DNA from: Cerrena zonata
Lineage: Eukaryota > Basidiomycota > Agaricomycetes > Polyporales > Cerrenaceae
Length of the DNA stretch: 64,000 bases
Reading direction: 5' to 3'
NCBI GenBank assembly: GCA_038087015.1
Contig: JASBNA010000025.1
Coordinates: forward strand, 124,001-188,000
Shown here in pieces: positions 24,346 to 37,107 of the stretch (within the stretch, counting starts at the first letter, position 1; each line of letters starts with the position of its first letter). Under the pieces are notes generated by a model. The model saw only the letters and a list, made by a program, of their open reading frames with translations. It did not search any database and was not told the DNA's origin. The position numbers and the translations under genes are program-made.

Positions 24346-26327
24346 CACTCTCTACGAGCTCGTCTACTCTCCCAATAGATGATCATCGATCATTGATCAT
24401 GCTATCCTGTCCTAGTCTTCCCTTCAGCCCACTCCATGATCCCATTCGTTATTCGAGATACGCCACGTATCCCCTTGGAGCTGGAAAGACGGTACCCAAA
24501 CTGCCAATACCCACACCACCTGCTCACTCCTCACGCAATATCCATCCTCTACCGTGCTCTCCTGTCTCGCTGTCGACGTCCAATACTACCACATCTCATA
24601 ATCTCACTGTGCTCACCGCTTCAATTAGTGGAGACCCTTGCCGTGTCAAATCGTCCCCGCTCTCTCCTCAAATGGATTTGACATAGCGGTACCTGAATGG
24701 TAAGCAGGTGCGATAGGTGTTATATTTGACATCCTAAGTAGATGCATTCCGGTGCTGTTTCGTTTCTGATAAGCTTGGGTGGACGCTTTGTGAGTTCTGT
24801 AATCTCTCTCGCCTTCTTGTCTTTCATATTCCACACGACCACCCGACCGTTCTTCCTATCTCTAACTGAATCCTTTCATTTTCTCCTAGGTCATTTGCAC
24901 ATCGCTGCTGTGAAATTCATATTTCAGGTCCTCCTCTTCCTTCCAGAGATATGTCTAGAACACACAGCATATTGTCTATTGATGCAAAGCCTCGGCTTGC
25001 CTTTGTGTTTTCGATCCCCCTTTACCTCCTCCAATGCGCTTTGATACAACGACCACCTCGGTCATATCGTAGTCAAATCTTTCAAAAGTCTCCTCGATGT
25101 GTCAAAATCAAGGGTCTCACTCTCGCAGCTGATCGACACCATAATCTGCGACGCTTACAGTATCTTCGTCATATCCTCTCACTCCCTTATGTATAAACCT
25201 CGAACCCAAGTACCCCAACCATTCTATCACTTTCTCTCCAGCTCAGGCTAGCATTCCGGTTCTTCCCTTCCGACCCTTCTGTGGTTTACCCTCTAGAACG
25301 TCTCTGATATTGTCCCGTACCTCGTTCATATCGGCTCGTCTATTCATGCCTCGGCACTTTTGAGATCCAGCACCTACGATATAACGGGGCCACGATCAAA
25401 TGCATCTCGTTCCATCCCGTCGACCCTATCACAATCCAAGTCACCCATAGCCATTACTCGGCTCAATAGCACCCTTCCCATCTAGGGCGTCTTACGATCC
25501 CACTTCGAACGTCATTCACTTCTCGTGCGGAGTTCGAGCTTGACAATGCATCGTCTAACAGAGGTCCTCGACCACCAACTAGCACGAAAACACATTCCCA
25601 GGTATCTCGCGATGAGAGAATGAGTATCTATATGATCAATCATGACTCGTGTATACTTGTTTCCTCCGGGTGTGTTCCAAAATAAATGATTTTGCTCGTG
25701 CTATCAAGTTGGCTGATATAGACGGTTAATATGAATGCTAAAACTGCAAGAATAAAAGTCATGGGGAACGGCCTGCTTCGTTCGAGACGAAGAGGAGTCC
25801 GAAGGTACGTCCGCAATAATACAACAGGCTGGGAATCAAGACAAGCAGCTGCACCGATCTATGAACTCTTAAACGATTGTCTGCGAGCAATGGTTCAGGG
25901 TAATGAACAATCAGTTCAGATTTATATTGTGCGTGGAGCTTATACAATCGTCTCGGTGTTCCGAGAGTACAATATATGCTAAAGACCTCGCATTTGGCTG
26001 TAGTTATGAAATCAGATGGATATTGCAATATGAAATGCCAAGGTAGAGTGGGGATTATGAAAACTATACATATACGAAGACGAGAGCCGTTCATGTCCAG
26101 GAGGTCACATCGACTCCTGCGCCCGGTCATCGGATAGGCAAAATCGAGCTTGAGAACGTGATAGGATCCTTTCAATAAAGTTACCGGGATAACAGAACAA
26201 GAAGCTCTCTCTCTATCGACTGTACCAATGCCAGTAGACTCGACACACAAATTTCCTGTTGATTATAAATAGATCAAAAAGATGGATACATTTTAGAGAA
26301 TCAAGGGGCTCCTTGGGATTCACTTAT
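24346..26327. other. Intergenic, with a possible WD40-like relic
   Basis: No intact gene is visible. On the minus strand at about 24,860-24,744 one open stretch reads NGRVVVWNMKDKKARE, the shape of a WD40 strand end, with a plausible splice acceptor before it. Stops and frame changes surround it, so at best it is a decayed gene. The rest shows nothing I can support. Confidence 0.3.
24744..24860 (-). pseudogene. Possible WD40-repeat gene fragment
   Basis: The minus strand encodes NGRVVVWNMKDKKAREITEL followed by about 20 more open residues. GRVVVWN resembles the last strand of a WD40 blade. An acceptor-like TTAG lies just upstream. No second convincing blade in the same frame could be found within 1 kb. 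This may be a relic or chance. Confidence 0.2.
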
Positions 26328-27581
26328 TCAGAGCTCAGTTACTACCCAGGCCACCTCCCGTCTCCGAAGTAATGTTTCAAGTGCTCGTTGCGCCATAGCT
26401 ACCTGATGCCTATTCTCAACCTTCCATTCTTTCATCACCTTGATTTCCGCCAGCCACACGGTCAGGTCCATGTACGTTTCGCTAGATTCTGAATCCTCTT
26501 TAGCTAACAGACTTTCACCCTGTCTGTATAACTCCTTTTCCTGCTTAAGCAGGCTCTCGTAAAAGTTGAGCAAACCAGTTTTAGTACCCTCCATCACCAT
26601 CATTTCAATTTGAAGAGGGAAATTAGCCCTGTCATGTTGGCGATCTTCCCAGACCTGGACTACATCCACCGTCTGCTCGAAGACACCTCGGTACCTCCTC
26701 CACATTTGAATAACCTGTTCAGAGTGTGTGAAATGTCCTTCGGAGAACATCGGAGGTATGCTTTCAAGAGAGGACCCATCGTCGACAACAATGGTATTTT
26801 GCTGTGCGTCCGCGACATCTGGAGCATCCGTTGCGGCAGGCATAAATGCAGCCAGCATAAGTTGTCCAAAGCCGTTGATAACGGGCACTCCTTGCCAATG
26901 ACCAGCATCCTGCGCGACCACCTGAATGCTGTACTGGCGTCCTAGCGAAAGAACGCGGCAAAGGTTGTGCGAGAACCAATAACACATATGGTCAAAGGCC
27001 TTGTAATGCGGTGCGACATCGGAGAGCATACGGGCAGCAGAGCTGAGATCGAGAATAGTGGGATAATCGGGTCCAGAGAATGAGACGGTGTAACAAAGGT
27101 GAGTTTGTCCTTTGAGCTTCAAGTCTGGGACTGATTTCTTGGTAACCCGGACGTCGGCATGACGGATGATCCAATCGTTCCGAGCTTCATTGCTACGAGT
27201 ATCACCAGTGATAGGTGTATCATCATCATCATCCATCCCTAGTAATGACCTTATTCGCCTAGGAAGTGAGGCCGGATCCGAGTCACGTTCGAGACGGAAA
27301 TATTGCCGTTGGGGCTTTGTACCATCGCAGTGCTCGATATGAGCAAGGACGAGTTCGTGTTCATGATCGTTGTTATACTTGAGAAGCTCGAGCTTGGTGA
27401 TTAGACATTGTTGGAGTTCACCTATGCGAGAAATCTCCTGGCGGCGTCCGATGGAACTCCACGGTCCTTGTAGCTGTCTGTGATAGTCCGAAATACGGCA
27501 AACTGAGGGCTCGGCATACTCGCTAGGCCCAAAGACATGGGGGATCCATGTGTCCCAATCGCGAGTGCGATCGTAACGCAT
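26328..27581 (-). CDS. Uncharacterised basidiomycete protein
   Basis: Single open frame of 417 residues from the first in-frame ATG (MRYDRTRDWDTWIPHVFG). The frame stays open about 60 bases further upstream without an ATG, so an extra 5' exon is possible. I do not recognise a named domain. Visible features are an acidic run (MDDDDDTP) near 118, the hydrophobic/aromatic motif FDHMCYWFSHNL near 200, a long region rich in charged residues after 290 that could form helices or coiled coil, and no signal peptide or membrane segment. A Cys-Tyr-Trp-Phe motif of this kind is seen in several uncharacterised Agaricomycete proteins (from memory). It lies between DUF6535 gene B and pseudogene C, in the same orientation. 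Composition is coding-like with normal CpG. Confidence 0.6.
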   Translation of the reverse strand: MRYDRTRDWDTWIPHVFGPSEYAEPSVCRISDYHRQLQGPWSSIGRRQEISRIGELQQCLITKLELLKYNNDHEHELVLAHIEHCDGTKPQRQYFRLERDSDPASLPRRIRSLLGMDDDDDTPITGDTRSNEARNDWIIRHADVRVTKKSVPDLKLKGQTHLCYTVSFSGPDYPTILDLSSAARMLSDVAPHYKAFDHMCYWFSHNLCRVLSLGRQYSIQVVAQDAGHWQGVPVINGFGQLMLAAFMPAATDAPDVADAQQNTIVVDDGSSLESIPPMFSEGHFTHSEQVIQMWRRYRGVFEQTVDVVQVWEDRQHDRANFPLQIEMMVMEGTKTGLLNFYESLLKQEKELYRQGESLLAKEDSESSETYMDLTVWLAEIKVMKEWKVENRHQVAMAQRALETLLRRREVAWVVTEL

Positions 27582-27639
27582 GTTTGTATGGCAGAAACTT
27601 AACTGAAATGGTACAGGTCGAGAAGAGGTAGTCACAGCA

Positions 27640-28726
27640 CCAAGTGCATCCCTGGTGTTATAAGTAGTAAACTACGTAATATCAGTAACAGATTCACTGC
27701 ATAGACCCTTTACGTAAAATTCTCATCCTATCCTACAGACGATATGATCAAGACTTCCTTCAGTCGTCACCCATTCAGCATGTAAGTTTGACGTGAAATG
27801 TCAACTCTCAACCACCAAATTAATTCGATTTCACAGAGCTCATGTAGGTACATGAGAAGAGTCTATCGGGAGTGCAAAAGAGAGTGGAACATGGCAACAT
27901 CAGAAACTTGACGATCCAACGATGTGACCGATTGGACTTTCAATACGTTATCCAGATATGAGAGTACATGGTGACTGATAAGAGGGAAGAAAACAGACAA
28001 CATCGAGTCCCGAGGTCGCCACGCTGAATATCAACGTATTGTCCTTCCAGGCAGAGCACTGTCATGTAGAGATTTTGAATTGTCCAGAAGATACCAAATT
28101 TATGGAGTAACTTGGGAGCTAAGCCTACGTTTTCATCTCCAATGAAGCCGATCCTATGTGTTGAGGTGATCCTACATGGTTTGGAATCGGGTATTTTCAG
28201 TTGTAATTGACGAGACTAGTAGCCATCGGGGTCGAGAGATCGGCACTCGTCTACACTTGATCGGAGGTGTTATTGTGCGAAAGGAAAACACATAGCAAGC
28301 TATCGACCGCCGTATCGAGAGGATATATGCACCGTGTTGGAAGATGCGCTTTCTGAGCAAACGATGGCGGATTAGTTCGATGAGGGCAGATGTCAGATGA
28401 CCGCAAGAGTATCGCTGCCTGTTCTCTGAATGATAGAAAGGCGTGATGCTCGCGTCACGACAATGATTTCTCATTTGTTTGTGCTTGTTCTATGGCGTTG
28501 ACTCCGGAGAGATTATGGGAGGACGGAACAAACACAGAAGCTGTTGTCTTCAAGATTAATGTCCTAACAATTGGGTGCTACTGAGTGGTCAAGATATAAC
28601 TCGGACGAGCCTTCTGAGATCATAGAAATCGATGGTGTAGGGGGTGCCTATCGAGAGAGAATTTGTAGAAGACTGAGGGTACCTATTAGCTGTGTTCCGG
28701 ATACTCCATCAATGCTTGTGTCAAGG
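27640..28726. repeat. Third copy of the DUF6535 upstream module (partial)
   Basis: 27,830-27,870 (AGAGCTCATGTAGGTACATGAG) matches 15,010-15,035 and 21,920-21,945. 28,000-28,180 matches 22,070-22,260. 28,610-28,680 matches 15,220-15,300 (CATAGAAA, ATGGT, GGGGGT and ACTGAGGG in order). It abuts the truncated end of pseudogene C at about 28,727. No gene is seen inside. Confidence 0.6.
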
Positions 28727-29841
28727 TCACAGAAAAAGAGGGAAAATCCAATAAAGAACAGGAGAAGAGCGAGTTGGAGGAGGAGAGGAAGTGATGAAGC
28801 GATGGTCAAGAGACCTTCCACCTCTCCAACCCGCGTTCACGGAAGAACCGAAGCTTGAGTTGTTCCTGCGGATCATGTGTTTCGTACGCGAGAAGTCATG
28901 GAACCATTGTTTCAAGAGGATACCCGAGGGATGCAGTGATGAGACGACTAGACTCGATGACCAGAGTGTGTTGATAAGGATGGATGAGCGAGGGATTGGT
29001 AAAAGGGTAGGAGTGAATGATGTGATAGTCGAATTGATGAAATTGCCGTTGAGCGAAAGGCTCGCGATTTGTGCAAAGATATGGAGGAAGACCTGAGCCG
29101 ATGTATCGTCGGGTTGGGGCTGGAGATCCTCGTAGGTTTCGATGATGAACGCGGTCACCACCGCCGAGAATAGACCAGCCTATGAAGAGTAAGCAACAAT
29201 ATCAAGATGCTAGGGGTTGGGACTCACGAAGACGAGTAAGAGATCAATATCCTCTTTGACATCCTCGACCCGGTCTTTGTCGAACCGACGAACCAAATCG
29301 TACAGCTGTGCCCATCCGGTACGTTCGAGTTCAATCTGCACACATTGAACGTTATTTGCTTATCCCATAAATTCATTCTGATTACAAACGACTATACCGG
29401 CATAAGATATCGAGCAATTTGAGATACGAAATACAACGTACTCTGCGAGTACGATCTTCTCCCGTCTTGTGCTCAATATCATCGTTGATAAATGGAATGC
29501 GATTGGGAGGAACAGACAGAGTTCCAATTTCGGGGGCAGGAGATGGGGTAGGTAGAACTTGACCAGGTGGATGCCCTGCAGGATCGCTCCGGTATTGGAC
29601 TGTTTATCCTTCGGCTCAACCTTTGAAGGTTCGTATTGTAATTCATCCTGCATGTTATTTGTATTCCCACACTCAGTCGCCGACGAACGTACTACTTGGA
29701 TGTCCTCTCCGCTAGGATCCGAGAAGGTCAAAGGGGACCAACTGTTCGATCTATGTATCATCGGCATCAATACTCATAGGAGTGGACGCGGACAAGCTTT
29801 TTGTCCTATTGCATCTCCTGCTAACCGGAGCGAGAGGCCAT
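28727..29841 (-). pseudogene. DUF6535 paralogue C, truncated and frameshifted
   Basis: The minus strand reads MASRSG then a stop, then a recognisable exon 2-like piece (DELQYEPSKVEPKDK). Exon 3 follows with the conserved LERTGWAQLYDLVRRFDKDR, and exon 4 begins MVTAFIIETYEDLQPQPDDTS after the AGLFSAV junction. Inside the second membrane segment (NTLWSSSLVV) about 8 bases are missing, and the frame changes again further on. Homology then ends near 28,727, inside the third membrane segment (LLLQLALLLF equivalent). The whole C-terminal half is absent, replaced by upstream-module sequence. It shares the start motif with A and B, so it belongs to the same duplication series. A short truncated peptide could still be made, but I infer loss of function. 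Confidence 0.85.
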
Positions 29842-30421
29842 TGGAGTTTCAGGCAGGTGGAACAAGATAGCGTGTAGTTGAACAGAGTGAGTTGAATATT
29901 AATATCGCACAAATAACAGGAAAGCCTGGAATGATTCCCACGGACATGAGCCGAATATGACTATGAACTTTCCAAATCGAGCCATTGGGAGCCAAAAATG
30001 GCAAAGGCATTAATTCAAGGCCCGTCTCTCGACCCGTACATGTAGATGTCTTGACCTTCAACGAAGTTGATTGTATACACTGTCACGCCGTCGCATAGGA
30101 CGTCTACAGTAATTATTTCGTACACATCCTCAAAGAGATCGAGGCTAGTTGAGGACTATCGGCAGCAGTAGTCTAGAGGTGACCTGTTATTCCCAAGCCT
30201 TGGGAACGGAGCGTGAACTTTCTCTGCAGGTTGTGCAATATGTCCCTCGCAGCGAAGTCGAAGAACTTATGAATGGACGAGACCTCGCACTGGACGCATT
30301 GATCTGATAAAGATCTTGTTGTATACACGCCACCACACTGATCGTTTTGGAGGAGAAATCACGAGTCGCCAGAGGTAGGAAGATGGTAAGTACGAATCTA
30401 TGCACGTTCCCATAACAGACC
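29842..30421. other. Spacer between pseudogene C and gene D
   Basis: About 580 bases with no supported gene. It holds the 3' flank of gene D and the 5' flank of C. Confidence 0.4.
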
Positions 30422-32692
30422 TCAGACATCAGAAACGTTCCAAAAGACATGGTCGCAGCCGGAACACAAGGCACAAAGTTTTGGCACTAGTACTCTATCA
30501 ATGGAATCGCCTTCTTGAAAGCACATCCACGCCCTCCAAACGCATCTCCTACGAGAATAACTCCACGTAGAATGATCAGTGATGTCGATGATTTCTGCGA
30601 GCTCGCTCATCACCTCGAAAATGTCATCTCGATGGTTTCGTACAACACTCGCAGGCGAGAGCGACCGTATTATGATGGCGAAGACGTAGGTGAGAGCAAT
30701 CGGGTCTAACGGGAGAGTCGAGTCAGGATTTCCTGCCTCTGAACGAATCGTGGTGATGCAGTCGATAATCTTCTCGACATCCGATTCAGAGTGAGGTCGG
30801 TTCCAGAGGAAGTGGATGATCGTTCTGGTCGCAGCGACAACGTTCAATATATATTGATCCCCTACAGATTGTAATCAATTACCAAGCAGATATGAGTAAT
30901 GCGAGACTCTTACCTATGTCGAAAGATTGCATTTCCGCATTAGATAGGTACTGTCTGAAAAGAAAGTCCCATTGATCAGGGTGCTGGCTCATGGTTTCGT
31001 GTCGGATGGAATACATAGTGAGGATGGTAAACGCTGCAGATGTTGGGCCTTCCTGGATGAGGCGAATGAACAGAGGGAGGGAAGTATACGGAACTGGTTC
31101 ATTCTTATTCGGGATGTATGATCGCAATAACGCGAGTGTCAAAATCCGATGCAACTCTTGGAAGATGGATGGATTACAACCTTCACCTACATCCACGAGC
31201 AAACGTTGACTTCCGGCAAGCAAGGCTGAGAACACTTGGCGTGCATCTTCCATAGCGTCTCCAGGCATACTGGGTATCAAACCCCGCTCCACATGGTCAT
31301 GCTTGACTCTGTAGATCAAAAACTGGTTGACGATGTCTTCGACGTCGTTGTCCCAAAAGCAACGAGCAAGTGTTTCGTCGAGTTTCTCTCCTTGCAAGAC
31401 CTCCTTTGCGCAAAGGATGACTGGAATATCAAGCGATTCGTCCTTGCAAACCCAATCTTCTTCAAACGCCTCTAGTCCGTCTCGCCAGTTTTCGGATACA
31501 TCGTAGAGGTGTTTTAGAGATCCACTGACAGCCGTCCAATTGAACGGAATGTGATGGTAGATGTCTGACACTAGCCCGGAGAGAAATCTCACCCAAAGAG
31601 ACCGGGTTTGAACGAGTAGAGCCTTCAACATTGGGGTTTTGTAAGGACATTGGGATGAGAAGGCAGGGGCGAGTGCTGTGAGTATAAACACCCCAAACCA
31701 TATCAGAATTAATCCAGTTGTCACCCATCCCACAATGGGATTGAGTTCGTGCAGGGAGACGCCAAGACCGGTGAGGAAGAGGAGTAGAGCGAGTTGGAGG
31801 AAGAGGGGAAGGAAAGCGGCGATTTCAAACACTCGCCATTCTGACATCCCCACGTCACGGAAGAAGCGGATTTTGATTTGTTCCCGAGGATCGTGAGTGT
31901 CGCGCGCCATGAACTCGTGAAACCACTGCTTCACGAGGATACCGAGAGATGCGGTGACGAGGGCTATGACTAGACTTAGAGACCATAAAGTGTTGATCTG
32001 GATGGAGAATCGGGACGGTGTAAAGGAGGGGGAAATGAATGACGGGGCTGTGGAGTTGATTGAGTTCCCGTTAAGGGTGAGGCTAGCCAGCTGGGCTGAC
32101 ATCTGAAGTAGGATCTGATTTGTAGTGTCTTCGGGCTGTTGTCGTAAGTTCTTGTATGACTCGATGATGAAGGCGGTGATAACTGCTGAGAACAGACCAG
32201 CCTATTCGAAATCGGCGGGATTAGTAAGTAGAAATAGATAGTAGTAGTCGGGCGGTAACTTACGAATACAAGCAGCGTATCGATATCTTCTTTCACGTCC
32301 TCAATTCTATCTCTATCCTTCTGGCGCAACAGGTCGGATAACCGTGCCCACCGCATCCGCTCTGGTTCGATTTGTACACGTTGAACATGGTTTCGAGATC
32401 CCTTCTAATAGCATATACCCACTTGTGAGGATCGGTAAGAGTGGTCAAGGTGGTGTAAACTCACATTACCAGTGGGTTCCTCTATCTTTCGTCGTCGGTT
32501 TCCACTCCGAGAGTGAGCAGGGCCGTCAACGATAGACGAGGTCGTAGTCCGTTGAAGATCCGTAGATGTTGGATCCAAGCCAGTAAGATCGTTTTCTGCC
32601 TGGTGCGTCGTATGTGTGGGAATTGAAAGAGAAGGACTAGAAATCCTCTTACGTCCCTGACGAAAGCTGCTGATAGCGGAGGGAGTCGCCAT
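30422..32692 (-). CDS. DUF6535 domain membrane protein, paralogue D
   Basis: Exons 32692-32465, 32404-32264, 32201-30914 and 30861-30422 join in phase to 698 residues. The start MATPSAISSFRQGRKR is followed by a basic, Ser/Thr-rich N-terminus. The conserved block reads VQIEPERMRWARLSDLLRQK, then DIDTLLVF|AGLFSAVITAFIIESY, then hydrophobic segments equivalent to those of A (INTLWSLSLVIALVTASLG, LFLQLALLLFLTGLGV, VTTGLILIWFGVFILTALAP) and CPYKTPMLKA. The last junction (FDI|GDQYILN) has the same phase as in A and B. No break is found. Unlike A and B its 3' half has normal CpG, and its first 76 residues differ, so it is an older paralogue. Function unknown. Confidence 0.88.
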
Positions 32693-35600
32693 GTAGATTG
32701 TATGTGGGTGGTGTAGTGGTCGCGGATGTGTGTATGTAGACAGGGTATTATGAGGGAGAGTGTGAGCTTGAGCGGTGGTTGGGACACATCCATATAAGAT
32801 TCGATACGGCGGTTCAAGAAGGAATGAAATGGCAACGAGGCATAGCCCTTTTCAGACGCCAACGGTAATGAAAGAAGTGTAGAGCAGAACGCGCGAAGGT
32901 GTTTTCAATATACAAGCGAATGTATACTGAGGATAAGGATTTACCTGATGACGATGAGGTGTCGAGATATCCATCGGGGCATATTCGACGAGGTTAGGTG
33001 TTTGGAATAACATAGTAAGACCAACCTGAAGGAGCCACGCAGAAAGTCTATGGAGGTATATGCCAAATATACCAGTATAGGGGACAGTTATATGGAAACA
33101 CGGATAGACATATCGCTGCAAAATGTCTGATTGCGCTGTCTAAAGGATAGAGAATGTGAAACGAAGGCTCCTTGTATGAATGAGGATGTACGTACTTGGT
33201 TCAAGCACTGCAAATGCCATTCACTGCTTCAGGTCTAGAACAGAATCAGAGCTCTTGCTTTAACTGGTAGTATAGCCTGTCAAACGGTTTAGTCGAGTTG
33301 CAGTAGTAGCATACTTACGTAGCTGAACCTTGCTTGTTTGAATGGCTATGAAGTCCGTCACGCCGAGTAGTATAGGATGACGATATATGCCAACTCAAGA
33401 TCACTGTAATCTCCAGGGGTTCCTGGTGAAAGTAGGTTGCGGGAGGTAAGGTATAAGTATAGATTCATTTCTTGAAGACAAACACTTACCATGGTAGTTA
33501 GCTAGGTATATTCTGGAGTAAGTCTTTGAAAGGAAACACAGTGTTGAGCTATAAGACTCGGACTGAGGGCATTGAAGCGTCGATCACTCGCGGCCCGGAG
33601 CTGTCCGTTGTCTTCAACCTTCTGTTACTTGCGGTCATTCGACAACCACACTGTCATTGTCACTTAACCTATTGCCATTTTCTCTATATTCTCGCCCTTC
33701 TCTGAATAGTGATAATGCTTGGCTCTCTCTCCCTTCCGCTCTCCAGCCTCATCCTGACTTATGTCCATTCGGATAGTACTTCTATCGTATTGCAGACTGT
33801 TGCCGTATGTATCGTGTTTCTATTCTCCATTGCAATTCGTGTCAGTGCGAACGTCGTCTCATCTTTATTCAGAACGTAACGGATGGTAGTACACTTGTAC
33901 TCTCAGCTCCGTTCTTCGATCTTGTCGATGAACATCCCCGAGGCTGCCCACTTCTACGATTTCTGAAGCTTCGCGCGGGTTATACTCCTAGCGTTCAATA
34001 ACATCCAGACATTTAAGATACTGATCTTGAGGACAACACTCGTACCATCCTCCCACAACATCTACGAGGCTACTATCGAACGACTTACAGCACTAGAAGA
34101 CGCCAAGCTGCTTTCGCTGTATACAAGCATCATGGTCACGTCCCACCATCGAGGTATATGCAGCCCTAAGTAACGATGTTCCTGTGGTGGGTGAGTGTAA
34201 TTATAATTCCCCTCATCGAATTGTTTCCACGTGGGCGGCTTAGGACAAGGTTTCAACATCGCGTTCATCCACTCTCGACGCGCCAGTCAACCGCCCGCCA
34301 TGTAGTATCCTAGTACGAAACAGACACGTAGCTTCGATCGGGTGCGGACAATCTTGGGCCTCGATGCCTGCCGGTCTTTACACATGCATACGGCCAGCAT
34401 GTCGGGTACGGCAAGTCAGGTCTTTCTCATGGCTCCTCAGGGTGTCTACGCTCTGGGGTGGGGTGGACACATAGAGCTTACGAGTAGAACAAGGCAGATG
34501 TATACATCGAATCAAAATTCCTCAAGGTATGTGTCGCTTTGTTGGCGTTGGGACCTTATATGATCGACGAGGCAGACTTACGCGTTGTTATGCAGATCCT
34601 ATGGTCTCAAGCTTCGGTAACTTCTGGCTCTTCTAAGCCGAAATACAGTTTTGAGGATGTGTCGAGTCGAGTCGACGCAATCCTGCATATACGCATAGGT
34701 TTCCTGCTACTGGTCTCCGTGCAGTCCGTCAACCGAACCGACACTAATCAAAAGTACGAGGATCGAAGACTGTTGCAACCTACGTTCATGGCTAAAGCAT
34801 ACAAGCACGAATCGTTTGCAGTTCAATGGCTGTCTAGTATTTTTTTCAACTATAAACCACGTCTCCCTCTGTCGAAGACTCATACATGCTGTAACCTTCC
34901 CATTGAATCATTCTTTCGAGCAGCTTGCCAAGAACCTCAAGGGTTTCAAATACCTCGCTCTAGGTACTGCTTTCCTACCACGCTTTACTCTGTCTTCAAC
35001 CGGTGTCACCAAAAACACATCAATCCAGGTTCAGTAAGGGCTATGTATTGATCGCACCAGTTCGCCCATTAGCCGCTATCAACATCTCCCGGCCGGTGAC
35101 GATCAAGTTTCACCGAGCTAGTCCATAATCATCTTAAAAGAAGAACACGAAACTGGGAAGGTGACTGTAACTATGCCTGCGCATTCTCAGCGCGATGGTC
35201 CATCACTCACTACGTGCCTCCGATACTACGTCTTACCTAACTCGCTACGAGCCTGAGGAATTGTTCTATAGATCCGGAACCCTTACCCTCAACTTGTTGA
35301 CTGACGTCTGCATCAGTCGAATCGATAGACGGTCTCAATTGTGTTGATGATGGCATTCAATCTCGGGTCACGATCACAGCGTTAACGATTGATCATTCTA
35401 ACGTACTTGGTTGGCATGAATGAGGACCAGCTTGTTGTCGAGTGTATCTGAATGAACAACACGTGTTCCGAAGTGGTTATATTTATTTATTTCGATGTAT
35501 TTCTATTCATCGCCAACGCTTTCGTATGCTTTGCTTAACTTTCAATATAATCGATTCAGGTCTAAGGGCCGAGATCAAGTGATATACATAGAATCAATGT

Positions 35601-35747
35601 TTGAGACAGATGGAAATGCGAGTTTCCGGGTTACATTTGACTGAGTTGCTCTATATCACATGCTTGTATTGTCCTATTCAATGTTCATGTTCAGCTTTGA
35701 CCTTTCTACTAACTCAACAATCCCTTAGCCTTGTCAAAAATCATCTC
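32693..35747. other. 3 kb intergenic region
   Basis: Several open stretches occur on the plus strand (33,807-34,001, 34,342-34,563, 34,539-35,051), with coding-like patches between them in changing frames. This could be a decayed gene around 33.7-35.0 kb. I could not identify a family or build a consistent exon chain, so no gene is called. Confidence 0.3.
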
Positions 35748-37107
35748 GTATCAAAGGGAACATATTTTTTTGCCCATTTTATGATACTATTACAATGTCC
35801 CCTCATTAGCAACTCACAACATATCATCATAGGGCTTGGGATATAATTTGAAAATACTAAACAAGACAATCTACACCAACCTCAAATAAAATGATGTCTA
35901 TATAATATTGTGAAGTTCAATATCTTCAACTATACCTTGGTGAGTAGATGATTGATTGTTTCTATACAGGAGTTTGATTTCAATGAGTTTATCAAACAAA
36001 CAGTAATAACAAATTTACCTTATGTCCAGAACATCTATATCATTTCCAACAGTTTGACCAATCTTGCTATCCTCTTTGAAACCAAATAGCCCAGTAGCAA
36101 AAGGATTATCTGAGTACTGGATTTTCTCATCCTCCTCAAAATCTCTCTCTTGACCAGTAACCCAGGATATGTCTAGACTAGCACCTAAATTGCCCTCAAT
36201 ATTAGGTGCAAATTGTATGGTTGTGCTTCTGCTAGTGGTCTGATAGGAGCTTTTGTCTATCAGATAGATAGAGTGGAGGTCCAGAATGAAGCGAGACAGA
36301 AGTATAGAGACAAAGCTAGAGAATCCACAAGATTGGAGTTTTTCAATAGACATTGTCAAAAAAACTTACCTTTGCTGGATATACACAAAGGTTGACAGAT
36401 GTTGAGCAGAGCTCTAACAGTCAATGATTAGTCTATAGTTAATGAGTAATTTTGATGTTAAAAATACTCACTGTTGAAGTGCCTGCAAAGGATAAAACAT
36501 CCAGAATGACAGCTATTATATTAAGAAATAGAAGGGTCCTGCAAGACTTGAATATCTATATTCAAAGATACTCATTAAGTGACTCACCCAAACTGTACAC
36601 ATCCTATTGAAATAATTAATTTTCAAATCACATGAGAAGAAATGATAAGCTCACCATTTCTGAGAAGTGTAGATGTCAGTGTGGTTTGAGACCTTGCTTC
36701 TGAACTTGCTCTGTAGATCCTCCAAGTTGCAGAGAGAGTAAAGAAAAGCACTGAAGCATCTGCAGCTACTGAGATTGATCTGGTGATAACACCCACTGTT
36801 TCAAAATAATGATAAGCTCAGGATGATGAGAGAAATAACTGAAACTAACAACTGCAGAATCTCAGTGTCAAATTGTAGACCAGTAAATAGTTTTACATAC
36901 TAGATATACTCTTGGGCAGTGGAAAATGTCCAGCAACCAGCAAGAGGGCCTGAGGGTACAAGTTGATATGATTCAGGAATAGCATAGTTGTACTAGTTTA
37001 AAATATTGAGTTTTGTCCCACAAGTTTATCAAGAAACTATGATCTTACTATATTGATAGCAGGGTCAAACATGCTGAGAGTAAAAACCAGTAAAGCAGGG
37101 AACCACC
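35748..37107. other. CpG-depleted block 3 (DUF6533 gene)
   Basis: A single CG (about 36,289) is found between 35,748 and about 37,107. CpG is sparse on to about 37,500 and normal from about 37,700. Composition is A/T-rich with many TG/CA steps. The block covers most of the DUF6533 gene and about 270 bases past its stop. Confidence 0.85.

Noticed and set aside
34539..35051. Plus-strand ORF of 170 codons
   Set aside because: Frames on both sides are closed and no family is recognised; possibly a relic, not called.
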